A DNA stretch of 64,000 nucleotides from NCBI GenBank assembly GCA_029448655.1, contig JACCLO010000002.1:1-64000 (forward strand), written 5' to 3'. Of the stretch, positions 34,262 through 45,719 are shown piece after piece. This stretch comes from Wolfiporia cocos (lineage: Eukaryota > Basidiomycota > Agaricomycetes > Polyporales > Phaeolaceae). The translations under genes and the position numbers were made by a program. A model generated the notes under the pieces. It saw nothing but the letters and a program-made list of their open reading frames with translations, searched no databases and was not told the origin of the DNA. Every line of letters begins with the position of its first letter. Position 1 is the stretch's first letter.

Positions 34262-34971
34262 GTACCCCCTCTTCTAGCTGCGTGTCCCCGCGCCCAGCAA
34301 TTACTTTGCAGAAGTTTTGGTCAATATGACATGGGTGGTCATGTTCGTGTTTCTGACAGATGTGTGGGTTTGCCATCTGTATGGTGTACTGTACGGGATA
34401 GATCCAACCCGGGTTGTTGAGTATCGTGGATTCTATGCATTGTCCCACTTGTACTCCATATTGAATTACACGATTTTTGGGATTGCAGAACCAGAAGTTT
34501 CTGGCGACGAGTTGTTTTGGGTAGATGTAGAAGGGAATTTTCGCATCCTTCAGTAAGTCGATATCTACGTCGTCGTGGATGATGAACTCGTTCGGGTTTT
34601 GCCTGAGTCCCATGGCGATGGCTTTCTTCTCGAAGTCCTCCCACTCCGGGTCCCACTCAGTATGTCTGTTTTTCCACTGGTGGCCCGGAGCGGTTGGTCT
34701 TTCTTCGAAGTATTTGGTAACCAAATCCTGCCAGGGAGTCAATCCGCGTTTCCTTTCCCATGTCGTAGTCCCATCAGACCATTCAACTTCCAGCTCGACT
34801 CGCCCTCGGTCTTCCCTGGATGCGAGGATCCTGAGAGGCCTGCGAGCGTCATTGCCTTCCGTTCGTTCGTTATGGTTCTGATTGGGGAAGGCCGGAGCAT
34901 GATACGGTAGTAGTAGGACTTCGTTGAATACAGGGTATATGCCTCGCATGTCCGCGGGCAAGTCCAGTTCG
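34224..34971 (-). pseudogene. F1 pol C terminus (integrase tail, chromodomain-like)
   Basis: Reading leftward, the protein begins within the integrase C-terminal region (GIYPVFNEVLLLPY, like the HPVFHASKLVMY that ends the GPY/F module in A and B), followed by a segment resembling a chromodomain (LRILASREDRGRVELEVEWSD...TTWE) and a C-terminal extension of about 150 residues. The frame runs through the polypurine tract and stops 38 bases inside the LTR (34224-34226). The upstream part of F1 is cut off by LTR B at 34972. This is the only family F 3' end in the window and shows what F2 lacks. Confidence 0.78.
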
Positions 34972-35207
34972 TGTCACAGATTTGGGGCATGCCACTATTT
35001 TTCCCGTATTTTTACCTATTTATCTGGTATTTCTACGACCTTGTAGACATTTACGCTGCATAAGCACCCGTCTACACGTACACGCAACCAAACAACACGT
35101 ACACAATGCGGTATACGTCCACTTGTCATAACAACACGTACATAACACGCTTGTACGCGTCAATGACTCAGCGGACTAACCTCCGGTGTCACGCGCCTTA
35201 CTCATAT

Positions 35208-36129
35208 TGTCACAGATAATGCGAAAGCATAATATCATAGACGTTACGGAGCAATAACTAGGGTACATTACCCGTACGTGGCGCCGGCATACATGGCCTA
35301 CACCATAGAGTGTCTAATAGGCGCCGAGCGTGGGAATATGAACTGCAGATATAGCTGGACCCTCGATAGCAGCATGAGCTGTTATCGTAGCCCTTTTGGG
35401 GGAGTGGTCTATAACACCACTCATAAGCGCGTTGCATTGGGTCCGCTGCGCGTCTTGTGATATAATAACAGCTCACCCGGTCGCCGGTTCGAACCTGGGT
35501 GGTGGCAAATATTTCCACTGCCTGGGGCGCTTCCGAACCACTGGCGGCTGAGGGAAAAGTACCCACCACGTGACCCCCTGTATCATGGGGCCCCTCTATA
35601 ACCGTAAGGTATCAGGGGATAAGATTGGTCAAAGCTTGCGTGGTAAAAACTACTATTAAATAGCCTTAACCCGCACCCAAAATCCAGGGTGTAAGTCGGG
35701 CCTTCAAGAGGTTGGCACACACGTCATAAGCCAAATGGTATAAGGGATTGGGGGTACCCTTCACCAGGCACAATGACAAAGCATAGTAGAAGTGATACTT
35801 AGTACCGGGGGCGGCTTGATGCAGCCTAAGTTATCTCCTTAACCAGAGACGGTTAATCCTTGAAGTGGGGGTAATGTCACAGATAATGCGAAAGCATAAT
35901 ATCATAGACGTTACGGAGCAATAACTAGGGTACATTACCCGTACGTGGCGCCGGCATACATGGCCTACACCATAGAGTGTCTAATAGGCGCCGAGCGTGG
36001 GAATATGAACTGCAGATATAGCTGGACCCTCGATAGCAGCATGAGCTGTTATCGTAGCCCTTTTGGGGGAGTGGTCTATAACACCACTCATAAGCGCGTT
36101 GCATTGGGTCCGCTGCGCGTCTTGTGATA
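35208..36129 (+). mobile_element. TRIM: 922-bp miniature LTR retrotransposon (family G)
   Basis: Two 255-bp direct LTRs (35208-35462 and 35875-36129), identical as far as I can read, enclose a 412-bp non-coding interior. A perfect 5-bp duplication CATAT (35203-35207, 36130-36134) flanks the unit. LTR ends are TGTCACAG...CTTGTGATA. The polypurine tract GAAGTGGGGGTAA ends at 35874. The 11 bases ATAACAGCTCA at 35465-35475, two bases after the LTR, are complementary to TGAGCTGTTAT at 35375-35385 in the LTR. It encodes no gag or pol and must be mobilised by a family with the same priming and tract signals (A, B or F are candidates; inference). Confidence 0.93.
35465..35475 (+). promoter_or_regulatory. 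TRIM self-primer binding site
   Basis: ATAACAGCTCA, exact reverse complement of TGAGCTGTTAT (35375-35385), which lies about 22 bases after a TATA-like GATATA (35348-35353). It starts two bases downstream of the LTR, the same spacing as in families A and B. A tRNA-like GGTTCGAACC follows at 35486-35495. Confidence 0.8.
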
Positions 36130-36600
36130 CATATCCCGATACTGGGCTATGTCAGTACAATTGGATAAGCGGCCCGCTCGTTATCACATGCCAATGACCT
36201 TACGATTACTCATATCCCGATACCGGAATATAATAATCACATGCATGGCTTACTAACGAAGCTACAGCCACTTCCACAACATGGACCTACGGTCCAAACA
36301 AACGATCTTACTGGTGCGGCCATTACCGGCGCACATGGTCTATTGTAGTTTACGACTTAACCATATTAGTTATGTCTGCGCACAGACCACCTTCATGTTT
36401 GGCTCCCTTACCGGTAACCAAACAAAGCATGTATATAAGTAGGGCTATCACTGCGGATAAGCCTTAGATTTGTTCTCTGCATTCGCACAGTTACATATCA
36501 TCTCTGCTTGCGCCCACTAGCCTCCTCACCAACCTCAAGCAACTCCTTCAAGTGGCCTATTAGGTTATAGTGTGAGTCCCACAGTCTAGTCTGTGTCATA

Positions 36601-36611
36601 AGAGCAAATCT
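36601..36611 (+). promoter_or_regulatory. B2 self-primer binding site
   Basis: AGAGCAAATCT pairs with AGATTTGTTCT at 36466-36476 with ten Watson-Crick pairs and one G-U pair. In B1 the same site is fully complementary. No match to a TGG-starting tRNA primer site is seen at the LTR edge. Confidence 0.78.
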
Positions 36612-37617
36612 CCCCCTACCCCCGCCCTTGCGCTTGCGCTTGGGCCTGGGTTTCTATCCTACAGGGGTATATTGCTCGTTGCTGCGCACATCCCTACTCT
36701 TGACAAAGAGTTTGGGGTGATAGTTGAGATCTGGGGGATACATCGCCATCCTCGGCAGAGGATTGGCAACCAGGAAAGCCACACCGCCTTTTAAGGCAGG
36801 AGGCCTACCTAACCCGGACTCCAGGGTCAAGGAGACATGGTCCTCGCTGACAAGCTTGGACTATGCGCGGTTAAGACCCGCCTGTGGAGAAAAGGGGATG
36901 GTCTGCCTGTGTGCGCCCAACCCCCTGTCATGGCAAGCGTTGTTCAGCGCCCCATCACTATCCACAGGGTCATCACTATGATGGCATGGGAATTTTCCAA
37001 AGCCACCTCCCAGGCGTAAGGGACCTGCTTTGAACCCGTTATGGGAAAAGCAGTGAGGGGGGTGACGTAAAAAATCACCCTGCCATAGGTCACTCGCGGT
37101 AGCCAATAGCATAAGTCCTCCGGGCAGCTCGGCGTGCGAGCATGGGTCAAACGGATTTGGGGCCCCATTGGAAGAGAAGCGCGTGGCCCACTCCTTCGGG
37201 ATGTGGAGCGCTGCTGTCTCGCGATCTTAGATCGACAGTGGTTTTTTAGCCCTGATGTGACACCCATGTGGCTATAGACGGCAACCTCATTGTTGAAGCA
37301 TGGACAGGCTAAGGGATGTAAAATCCCAGCCACTTTCCGGCATCGTCCCTCCGGGGCGGTGTCGTGTATCCGAATCCCAATCATCTGACCCAGGAACCGG
37401 CCTGGCAGTCAGCAACTCTACCCCTGGAGTCGGCGCCTCTGACCGTTAGGGTCATGCGAATATCCGCGCCGTCTCGGCACAGGGTTTGCGCGCAACATAA
37501 GAGTAATTATGCCCCGTAGTACACCTTCTTTGCTCCTGAAAAGGAGTCCACTACCCTACCTTACATAAACCCTTCTATTCCTGTTCTTGGACGTATCACT
37601 GGGAAACTTCGTTTCTC
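36612..37617 (+). other. B2 5' leader
   Basis: About 1 kb, closely similar to the B1 leader. GC-rich, with short inverted repeats. Short open frames exist but none has a motif, so I treat it as untranslated leader, possibly with packaging or dimerisation structure (inference). Confidence 0.6.
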
Positions 37618-38541
37618 ATGAAGGCTGCACTTTCTAGAATCATGCCCCGCGTTACCCGTCGCACCCGTGGCTCCTCCACTGCCCCTTACGTCAAACCGGC
37701 AAAGCGATCCCTTCTCAGCCGCATCGACACCGCCGACATTCCTCGGGCAGAGGACGTCACATACACGCTTCCTGTAAAGGAAGATTACACTGGGAAGCTC
37801 CATCTTTGGGAGATTCCCGTCCACATGCCAAAGCACATCGCTGAGGCTGGGATACCCGCTCCTCGACCTCCCAAGCCAGTTCCACTTGCCAAGCGTATCT
37901 GGACAGAGGAAGAGAAGCTAGCCGCTTCCATTACCGCCATGGAGAACCTTATCGAACTCCGCGAACTCAACAAGCTCAAGCTCACCCACGATAAGCTGAA
38001 TAAGCGAATCGCCGCCAAACAAGCCGCCAAGGAAGCCAAGCAAGCAGCTTCTTCACTGGCCCTCCGTCTCTCCAGCCCGGCGGCCGGACCCCCCGTTCCG
38101 ACCAACCACAAGATTCTCGACCCTTCCCTCGTCTTCGGGAAGAAGAAGCCTCTCCAAGCATGCGATCAAGTTATTCCCATGCTAGAAGGCACTCTCACTC
38201 GTCTCACTCCTCTCGCCAACCACCCCCCTAATTACCCAGGCTTCCATATGGAAAACGACATGCGTTTCCATACTATGGTAGTAGAATTGGAGGACTTGGT
38301 GGATAACGTAAAGGATAGAGCGAGACGGGGGAGGATCACCAATAGAGACTGGAGAATTATGAAAAAGTATTGCAAGCAGCTCGGCAATATTTCCTTTTTG
38401 GATTGGCGTACGGACTTAGCTCGTATCGTAGCAGAATGTGTAGCGCTACAAATTACTTTTGCCTTCGGTGTAACACCACCTGACAAGGTGGCAGGGCCCT
38501 CAACTACTTCGGTAGAAGAGGATATACTCGCGATTGTATAG
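37618..38541 (+). CDS. B2 ORF1, conserved accessory protein of unknown function
   Basis: 307 aa from ATG at 37618 to TAG. Order: basic, Arg/Thr-rich N terminus (residues 1-35); Pro-rich middle (about 70-95); charged helix with Lys/Ala-rich continuation (about 95-145); FGKKKPL segment; C-terminal helical domain (about 205-285: MRFHTMVVELEDLVDNVKDR...WRIMKKYCKQL). The last part lines up in pattern with the C-terminal domain of family A ORF1 (FTTLITDFDDLSTHL...LRRLEKYLRRV), so both families appear to carry the same module. Nothing suggests a membrane or envelope protein. It lies 149 bases before gag in its own cistron; how it is translated, for example from a separate transcript, is unknown. Confidence 0.85.
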   Translation: MKAALSRIMPRVTRRTRGSSTAPYVKPAKRSLLSRIDTADIPRAEDVTYTLPVKEDYTGKLHLWEIPVHMPKHIAEAGIPAPRPPKPVPLAKRIWTEEEKLAASITAMENLIELRELNKLKLTHDKLNKRIAAKQAAKEAKQAASSLALRLSSPAAGPPVPTNHKILDPSLVFGKKKPLQACDQVIPMLEGTLTRLTPLANHPPNYPGFHMENDMRFHTMVVELEDLVDNVKDRARRGRITNRDWRIMKKYCKQLGNISFLDWRTDLARIVAECVALQITFAFGVTPPDKVAGPSTTSVEEDILAIV

Positions 38542-38690
38542 TAGAAATACTATCATCTTTTAACTCTGAAATAGAGTGCGAGTGTGATCTATAACGAAAG
38601 TTGCAGCTTTCAAACCAAAACCCCTTCTTAAGAATCTAAGACAATGAGTAACCGGGAACTAACATTCGTCATAAAACAGTTATTCACAAA

Positions 38691-40682
38691 ATGTCTTCCA
38701 CCTCCTCCGTTAGCACCCCCCTCGCCCCTCGCAAGATGCGCCTCCGCTCAGAAGGTCCGGTGACCCCGGTAGCAGGGACCTCAGGGACTCAACCCCTGGT
38801 GACCCTGGAGCATCTAAGCGAAGAAGAGGAAGAGGAAGAGGAAGAGGACGCACTCGAGTATGTCCCCCCACAAAGGGACTCCCCGTCCAACCCCATGGGA
38901 ACGCGTCCAGGCACGCCTATCCCCGGATATCCCACGGCTCGCTACACCCGTCCAATTGGGCCCGTCACCAATATGGAAATAGAATACTCGGGTGCAGCAC
39001 GCCAACCCAGTGCTGAGGTCGAAGCCGGCCTCAAGGCGTACCTCCCAGAAGAGGACCACCACAAGGTGGATGGACCCCTTCATGGGGCAATCCTCGACGC
39101 CGCCGTACAACGAAGTGCGGCAATCTCCCACGACAAGGTGAACACCCTCGGACGGATGGTGTATGCCCGCCTGGAGCGCATCCATGGCAGAATCGACTCC
39201 CTGGCTGGGCAATCCAGGGCAATCGAACAGAAGGCCCAAGACGAGCTACGCGAAGCGGTCAATTCGGTCCGCAACGAAGTTCTGTCCACTTTGGTGGACC
39301 ATGGCAAGGAACTCCGGCAGGAGTACACCGCCAAGTTCTCCGCAATGGAGAAAGAACTCCGGAAAGACTACCAGTCTCGGCCCGACGACCTCGAGGATGC
39401 GTTCGCCGAGCGCATGGAGAAAGTTGAGGAAGAACTTCGGAGGAGTCGCAAGAATCCCTCCGTTCCCAACACTCCCGGTGTCCACACGCCCCCGGAAGAA
39501 CCCGCACCGGCCCCCAACACTGCTCGAACCCGTGCAGCCGAGGCTGCTGCCACCGCACAAGCCGCAGCTGCCGCTGCAGCAGCCGTCGCCCCGCAGATTC
39601 CAGGTCTGCCTCAAAACCTGAAAATTCCCCCTCCCCCCAAATTCTCTGGGTCATCTGGAAAGGTGACTGCACAGGAATGGGTGGAGAAGATGGGCCTGTA
39701 CTTCGGTACGCTCAGGGTCTACGACGACCATGACCGTATCACCACGGCCCTCTTCCGCGTCACAGGGGACGCATACAAATTTTTCTCGCCTCTCATCAAG
39801 AAGGCAGGAAATGGTGAACCTCTCGGCACCTGGGAGGACTTCACCAAGTCAGTCATGGTGCAATATGGGAAGATGACGGATAAGGAGATCGCGAAAAAGG
39901 AAATTCGCGGCTACTACAGTACCAAGGGCAAGGAACTGGCAGAATCGAACTACTTCAATTACTGCGAACGGTTCCGAACCCTTGGCCGTCTCTCCAAAAC
40001 CGCCAACGAGACTCTGGTGTGGGAGTTCACCGAAACACTCCCCGAAAAGGTTAAGGACACCTTAAATGTCCTTGGTAAGACTCCGTTCTTCAAGGCCCCG
40101 ACCGACATCGAGCCCCTCATCGACTTCGCTCTGGAAATGTACCAAACGTCATATCCAGACAAGATCAAGGGCTCGATCTTCGAGAAGGCCGGCAAGAAGG
40201 ACTCGGCCCCTGCCGAAAAGAAGGAGACGTCCTCCGCTTCTGCAAAGAAGTCGGAGAAAAAGAAGGATAAGGGAAAGGCGCCCGCCAAAGGCCCCGCCGA
40301 CACCGCCAACGCCGTCTGCACCTACTGCAAGCAGACGGGACACTACTTCAACAAGTGTCCTAAGCTTGCCGCGGACAAGGCTGCGGGAACGTTCGTGCCT
40401 GCCGCTCAGCGGGCCGAATAACAAAGGGCGAAGGATGCAGCTGCCGCGTCTGGAAGGACCACGGCTGCTCCTTCGGGTAGTGGAAAGGGACAGGCTTCTG
40501 GCAAGAAGCCGTACTCGGCGCCCCCCGCGGATGGCAAGACGTATCGTGCCCGAACGATCTGGGAAGAAGTGACAGCTGACTCAAGCTCAGCAGGACCCTC
40601 GGCCCCCGCCACCACCGTCGCCAATGTCGGGACCATCTCGGTTCCCCTCGCTCCAACCACACGTCTCGAAGACGTTCTGTGA
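38691..40682 (+). pseudogene. B2 gag with a premature stop
   Basis: Gag polyprotein from ATG at 38691. It has an acidic Glu run (about residues 44-52), a long helical region, an Ala-rich linker, a capsid-like core (residues about 320-520) and a CCHC zinc knuckle CTYCKQTGHYFNKCP (about 543-557). TAA at 40419-40421 ends it 87 codons early; B1 has a Gln codon there and the same frame continues to TGA at 40680-40682, where the natural gag end overlaps pol by 59 bases in the +1 frame. The zinc knuckle is upstream of the stop, so the truncated Gag might still work, but frameshift access to pol would be lost. Confidence 0.9.
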
Positions 40683-43600
40683 AGAACACACCAGCCCCGC
40701 AGCGGCTGGGAGTGTACAGAGCCCCGAAGAAGCGCACCTCTACGAAGAGGCTTCACAGAGACCCCTTATCTTGTGGGAAGACAAGGCGGTCGTACGTCAC
40801 CCGGTATCCCATCTCGGTATATTCGGAAACTCGGCAACGGACTTTGCCTGGAGGACAAGGACACTAGCTACACGTGCCCCTCCTGTACAATACTTTCATC
40901 CTGACCCCATCGCGTTGAAGTTTTTTACTTTGTATAATGTACATGGAAACGATTCTCGAGACGACAATAAATCATTTTCCATCGAAGTAGAATTATGGGT
41001 ATACGGAAAGAAAGTTAACGCCATGGCATTGATCGACACCGGTGCATCAATAAGCGTCATCGATAAGAAACTCGTCCATGAGGAGAAGTTAGTCACTCAG
41101 AAACTACCTTCGCCCCTCGAGATTCGCAACGCCGACGGTACCTCTAATACCGCCGGTAATATCAATATGGCAGTAAAAGCTTATATGGTACACGAGGAAC
41201 ACAAGTCCACCGAATTCTTGTACGTAATGGACGTGCAGAATGCGGATGTGATCCTCGGATATGACTGGTTCCTGAAACACAACCCGGACTTCAACTGGCC
41301 GGAAGGAACCTTCACATATCGGTGTACGGAAAAATGCAAACATGGTAAACGGGTTTCGATTTCTGAGGAAGAAGACGAAATCGAACCCCGCAACATCTAT
41401 CAGATCATCAACGACTTTCCAATAGATTTTCTCGGCTTAGAGGAGCCTGAGAATCCCTTTGTCGCTTGGGTGAACACCCTTGACGAAGGAACGGAACTCC
41501 TTATCGACGCCATTCAGTCGATAACGGAGAAGTCGGACGATGAATTCCTGACAGATGCGGATCTCCAGAAATGGAAATCCTTGGTTCCGGAGGAATACCA
41601 GGAGTTTGGTCCCACGGTATTTTCTCAGCGAGCATCCGAAAGGATGCCCGAACGCAAACCATACGATCACGCCATCGACTTTCCTGATGACGCGGTGCTA
41701 CCGCCCCCGAGTAAGGCATACAAGATGTCTCCTCAGGAGGCGAACTCGCTAGACCAGTGGATTCAGGAAGAGTTACGGAAGGGCTACATCCGACACTCGA
41801 AATCCCCGATCGCGAGCCTGGTCTTCTTCGTCCCTAAAAAAGACGGCGGAGCCCGAATGGTAGTCGATTACCGAAAAGTAAACGACTTGACCATTAAAAA
41901 TAGGTACCCTCTCCCACGCATAGACGAGCTTATCGATAAGCTTAGCCAGGCTTCGATATTTACGAAGCTCGACTTGCGTTGGGGTTACAACAATGTAAGA
42001 ATCAAGGAGGGAGATGAATGGAAGACCGCATTCATTACGCCTAACGGCCTTTACGAAGCCGTAGTCATGTACTTCGGTTTTTGTAATGCACCCAGCACGT
42101 TCCAACACATGATGAACGATATCCTAGGTGACCTTATCAGAGAAGGAAAGGTCATTGTCTACCTAGACGACATCCTTGTGTTTGGAAACGACCTGTTGGA
42201 ACACCGTCGTATCGTCAAGCAAGTATTACAAATCTTGCAAGACAACGACTTGTTCGCGAAGCCTGAAAAGTGCTTCTTTGAACAAAGCAGTATTGAATAC
42301 CTGGGAATGATCATTTCCAAAGGAAAAGTCGAAATGGACCCTAAGAAGGTAGCCGGCGTAATGGACTGGCCTACACCTGCCAAGGTGAAGGATGTCCAGG
42401 CCTTTGTTGGCTTCGCCAACTACTACCGTCAGTTCGTTAAAGACTTCTCCAAAGTGGTTAAGCCGTTAACCGAACTGTCCAGGAAAAACACGCAGTGGAA
42501 CTGGGGACCCGAGCAAGCGGAAGCCTTCCAAACTCTCAAGGAAGCTTTCACATCGGCTCCAATACTCCGGATCCCAGATCAGGAATCCCCGTTCCGCGTG
42601 GAAGCGGATTCTTCCGATTACACAACTGGTGCGGTGCTATCGCAATACTCTTCGGAGGATAAGCTCTGGCACCCGGTAGCCTTTTACTCGAAATCTCTAT
42701 CAGCACCCGAAAGGAACTATGAGATTTACGATAAGGAGTTGCTCGCAATCATCCGCGCTCTAGAGGAATGGAGACATTACCTCGAAGGACATCCACACAA
42801 ATTCGAAGTATGGTCGGATCATCTCAATCTGACATATTTCAAATCGGCACAACGGCTAACCTGGAGACAGGCACGTTGGAGTCTTTACCTGACAAGGTTC
42901 AACTTCACCATGTGTCACAAACCCGGTAAAACAATGCTTACGGCTGACCCTCTGTCACGGAGGCCAGACCATGAAGAGGGGGTGGAACTCGATAATCGCA
43001 ATCAGATTTTGCTGAAACCGGAATACTTCACGGTTAGGGCGCTAGAAGCGTCACAGCAGGAGATACAATCAGGCGACGAGGACCTCCTCCGACAAATCCG
43101 ACAAGCCCTCATGGACGATCAGATTACCAAGGATTACCAGGAACTACTGAAAAGTGGTCCCAAGAAATTCGGTAAAGATCTCCAGGAATGGAACATGGAG
43201 GCCGGATTACTCCTCAGACGAGGGAAAGTGTACGTTCCAAAAGAGCCTAAAGAATTGCGCACGAAGATTCTGGAGTTACATCATGACCATGTGACTGCCG
43301 GACACTTCGGAAGATGGAAGACCTATGAACTTCTATCACGTAATTACTGGTGGCCTGGAATGACCACGATGGTGAAGCAATACGTGGAAGGTTGTGATAC
43401 ATGCCAACGCATGAAAAACCGCAACCAGACCCCGTATGGACCCCTGCAACCGCTCCCAGTACCGGAAGCACCATGGGACACAATCACAATCGACTTCATC
43501 GTTCACTTACCGCCCAGCGGCGAATTCAAACAATTCACTGCTATTATGGTAGTAGTGGACCGATTGACCAAGCGCGCACACTTCATTCCCACGTCAGACA

Positions 43601-45098
43601 ATATCTCGGCAAAGGAATTAGCGAACCTCCTGTACCTCCGGATTTATCCGAATCACGGGCTTCCGAAACAAATCATTTCGGATAGAGGACCGCAATTCTC
43701 TTCTGAGTTATTCAAGGGATGGTGCGAGCAATTGGGAATTCAGAGGTCGATGACGACAGCCTACCACCCGCAAGCGGACGGCCAAACGGAGAGAATTAAC
43801 CAAATTCTAGAACAATACCTACGATGCTACATTGACGTTATCCAAAAAGATAACTGGGTGTTCTATCTCCCCACGGCAGAGTTTGCGTACAACAACGCGG
43901 CTAGTGAGACGACCAAGAATAGTCCATTCTTCGTCGAACTAGGAAGGCATCCCAATGCAGGACCTACGGATTTGAAGCCGACGCAATATTCGGACTTAAA
44001 TCAATTTGCTTACGCCAGATGGTCAGCACAAGAACAAGCTAAGGCAGCTATGAAATTGGCTGCTGAACGCTGGTCTTGGTACTATGATCAACACAAGCGC
44101 TCGGTACCGTTTAAAGTTGGCGATAAGGTTCTCGTTGACGCCCGTAGCTGGCAAGACTCCAAAAGAAGTCTTAGTCCACGCTATTTGGGACCATTTAAGA
44201 TAATTGAACAATTATCTCCGGTCACCTTTAGGGTACACATGGACGAGCAATACAGGGCTTACCACCCAGTATTTCACGCTTCCAAGTTGGTTATGTATAA
44301 GGACCCTGTGCATCAGAAAAGACCAGAGCCTCAACCAGAAATGGTCAACGGCGAGGAATTATGGGAAGTCGAGAAGATCTTAGATCACCGCCTCCGCGCA
44401 GGAAGAGTTGAATACAGAATCCGATGGAAAGGATTTGGTATCAATGATGACTCCTGGGTACGCGAAGCCGATCTTGACACGGCATATGACATTCTGCAGG
44501 AATACAAGGCTTCACACGCCATTCCCATGCAGGATGTCCCCCTCAGGCGATCAGCTAGAAGGAAAGAAGCAGTTCACGTCTTCGACCCTGACAGCGACGA
44601 CTGGGAAGCCGACGAATGCACGTGGCCAGACGACTGGCCGCAGTATCGCGAAGAATTTGCGAAGGATCCTAAGCAGCGCATGGTTAGACACCCCGACGGG
44701 GGGTGGATGTCAGCTGACATTAACCAAAATGCGGACTTGAAAATCGTAGTCGGTGAAGGCGGCCGAATGCCAGAAAAGGGAACCAAGGACTCGGTTGGGT
44801 TTGACCTGTACACTGCAACAGGCGACGTTCTGCCAGCTCACGGGCAGACAGAATACAACACCAAACTGAAGATCCAGGTACCTTTCGGCACTTACGGACG
44901 TATCGCCCCCCGCTCTAGTCTTGCCCGCAAAGGCATAGACGTAATGGGTGGCGTCATCGACCACGATTACCAAGGCGAAGTAATCATCATTCTCCGGAAT
45001 CACTCCGACATATCTATCGATATTCGGGCCGGTGATAAGATTGCTCAGCTCATCTGCGAAGTTGCTAAGGACCCGCACATTACGCTACACGGAAAATC
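40624..45098 (+). CDS. B2 pol: protease-RT-RNase H-integrase-chromodomain-dUTPase (3' truncated)
   Basis: One open frame from ATG at 40624 through the LTR junction (it ends artificially at 45177 within LTR A). Aspartic protease IDTGAS (Asp at residue 138); RT with VYLDDIL (Tyr 513) and LDLRWGYNN; RNase H with DSSDY and YDKELLA; integrase zinc domain H-X3-H...CDTC (about 880-930); DDE core with TIDF, SDRGPQF and GQTER; GPY/F tail ending HPVFHASKLVMY; chromodomain (about 1247-1300: WEVEKILDHR...RIRWKGFG) for targeting; dUTPase (about 1380-1490) with GFDLYTA, PRSSLA, GGVIDHDYQGEV and GDKIAQLI. The final Gly-rich arm (motif 5) is cut off. All catalytic residues seen are intact. Pol is in the +1 frame relative to gag. 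Confidence 0.95.
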
Positions 45099-45717
45099 TG
45101 TCACAAGAATTCTCCTAGTTTTCCTATATTTCTTACTATTTTTCCGGCAATTCTACGAATTATCTATGACTTTCTAGACCAATAACTAGCTTATCTGGTT
45201 CATAAGTTTACGGTTACATACGTGCCGAATGATGGCCGCGTTATCTCCCGTAACGACGGTCTTATCTTATCACCAGTAGTTACCATCAGTCACATGTCTA
45301 GTTCCAGCCAATCGGACATTCCGTCCGGAAGCAGTCAGCGTATAAACGTCAGCGGACCGGGCTTTGGTCACGCCCCGTCTTTGTAATGACAAGAGCGCGA
45401 AACGCCATTCGTGCGGCCTACGCCGCCTTTCTATATCCCGGTTTTGATCGGTATATGTATTTATCGTATATTACTAAGTACTTAGGTACCTGGGGACTTG
45501 TACATACGAATACGGACACTAGTATTATCTAATAAGACTGTTAGGGGTCTTATTTATCATGTATATATACTGGACTTGCTGAGCGCTATTGCCTCAGTTC
45601 TATTCATTGCATTCATACTACGAGTTAACCACTCAACGTATCCTGCTTAACATCTTACAATCTACCTGCCTAACCAGCAAACCAAGCAAACTAACAAGTA
45701 AGTGTTATCTTGTGTTA
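45099..45717 (+). repeat. LTR A, 5' LTR of A4
   Basis: TGTCACAAGAATTC...ATCTTGTGTTA. TATA box GTATATATAC at 45561-45570; predicted transcript start AGTTCTATTCA at 45596-45606, inferred from complementarity to 45720-45730. Confidence 0.95.
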
Positions 45718-45719
45718 TA

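Larger units (their letters stand above)
34972..36598 (+). repeat. LTR B, 5' LTR of B2, split by a TRIM
   Basis: 34972-35207 plus 36135-36598 give a 700-bp LTR B, TGTCACAGATTTGGGG...GTCTGTGTCA. TATA box GTATATAAG at 36431-36439; predicted transcript start AGATTTGTTCT at 36466-36476, based on its complementarity to the primer site at 36601-36611. Confidence 0.94.
34972..45098 (+). mobile_element. Element B2: family B chromovirus, plus strand, 3' end lost
   Basis: 5' LTR B (holding the TRIM), leader with self-primer site, ORF1, gag, pol. It was inserted in the F1 element (left flank GTTCG) and is truncated within the dUTPase at 45098 by element A4. Pol is open throughout, gag has one premature stop. 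The remaining dUTPase codons, polypurine tract and 3' LTR are not found on the far side of A4. Confidence 0.95.

Noticed and set aside
35278..35460. 60-codon open frame present in both TRIM LTRs
   Set aside because: Its identity in both LTRs follows from LTR duplication, it starts upstream of the predicted transcript start and has no known motif.
35465..35500. A tRNA gene near the TRIM start
   Set aside because: Only a B-box-like T-arm and a partial D-arm motif are present; no acceptor stem or anticodon arm can be formed. Kept only as a finding.
36944..37384. 146-codon frame antisense to the B2 leader (also sense in B1 leader region 17690-18130)
   Set aside because: Runs opposite to the element's transcription, has no motif, and leader similarity explains its duplication.
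37618..38541. ORF1 as an envelope protein
   Set aside because: No signal peptide, hydrophobic anchor or cleavage site; it precedes gag, whereas env follows pol.
40679..40682. Gag-pol readthrough in family B
   Set aside because: Pol is in the +1 frame with a 59-base overlap, so stop readthrough alone would not reach it.
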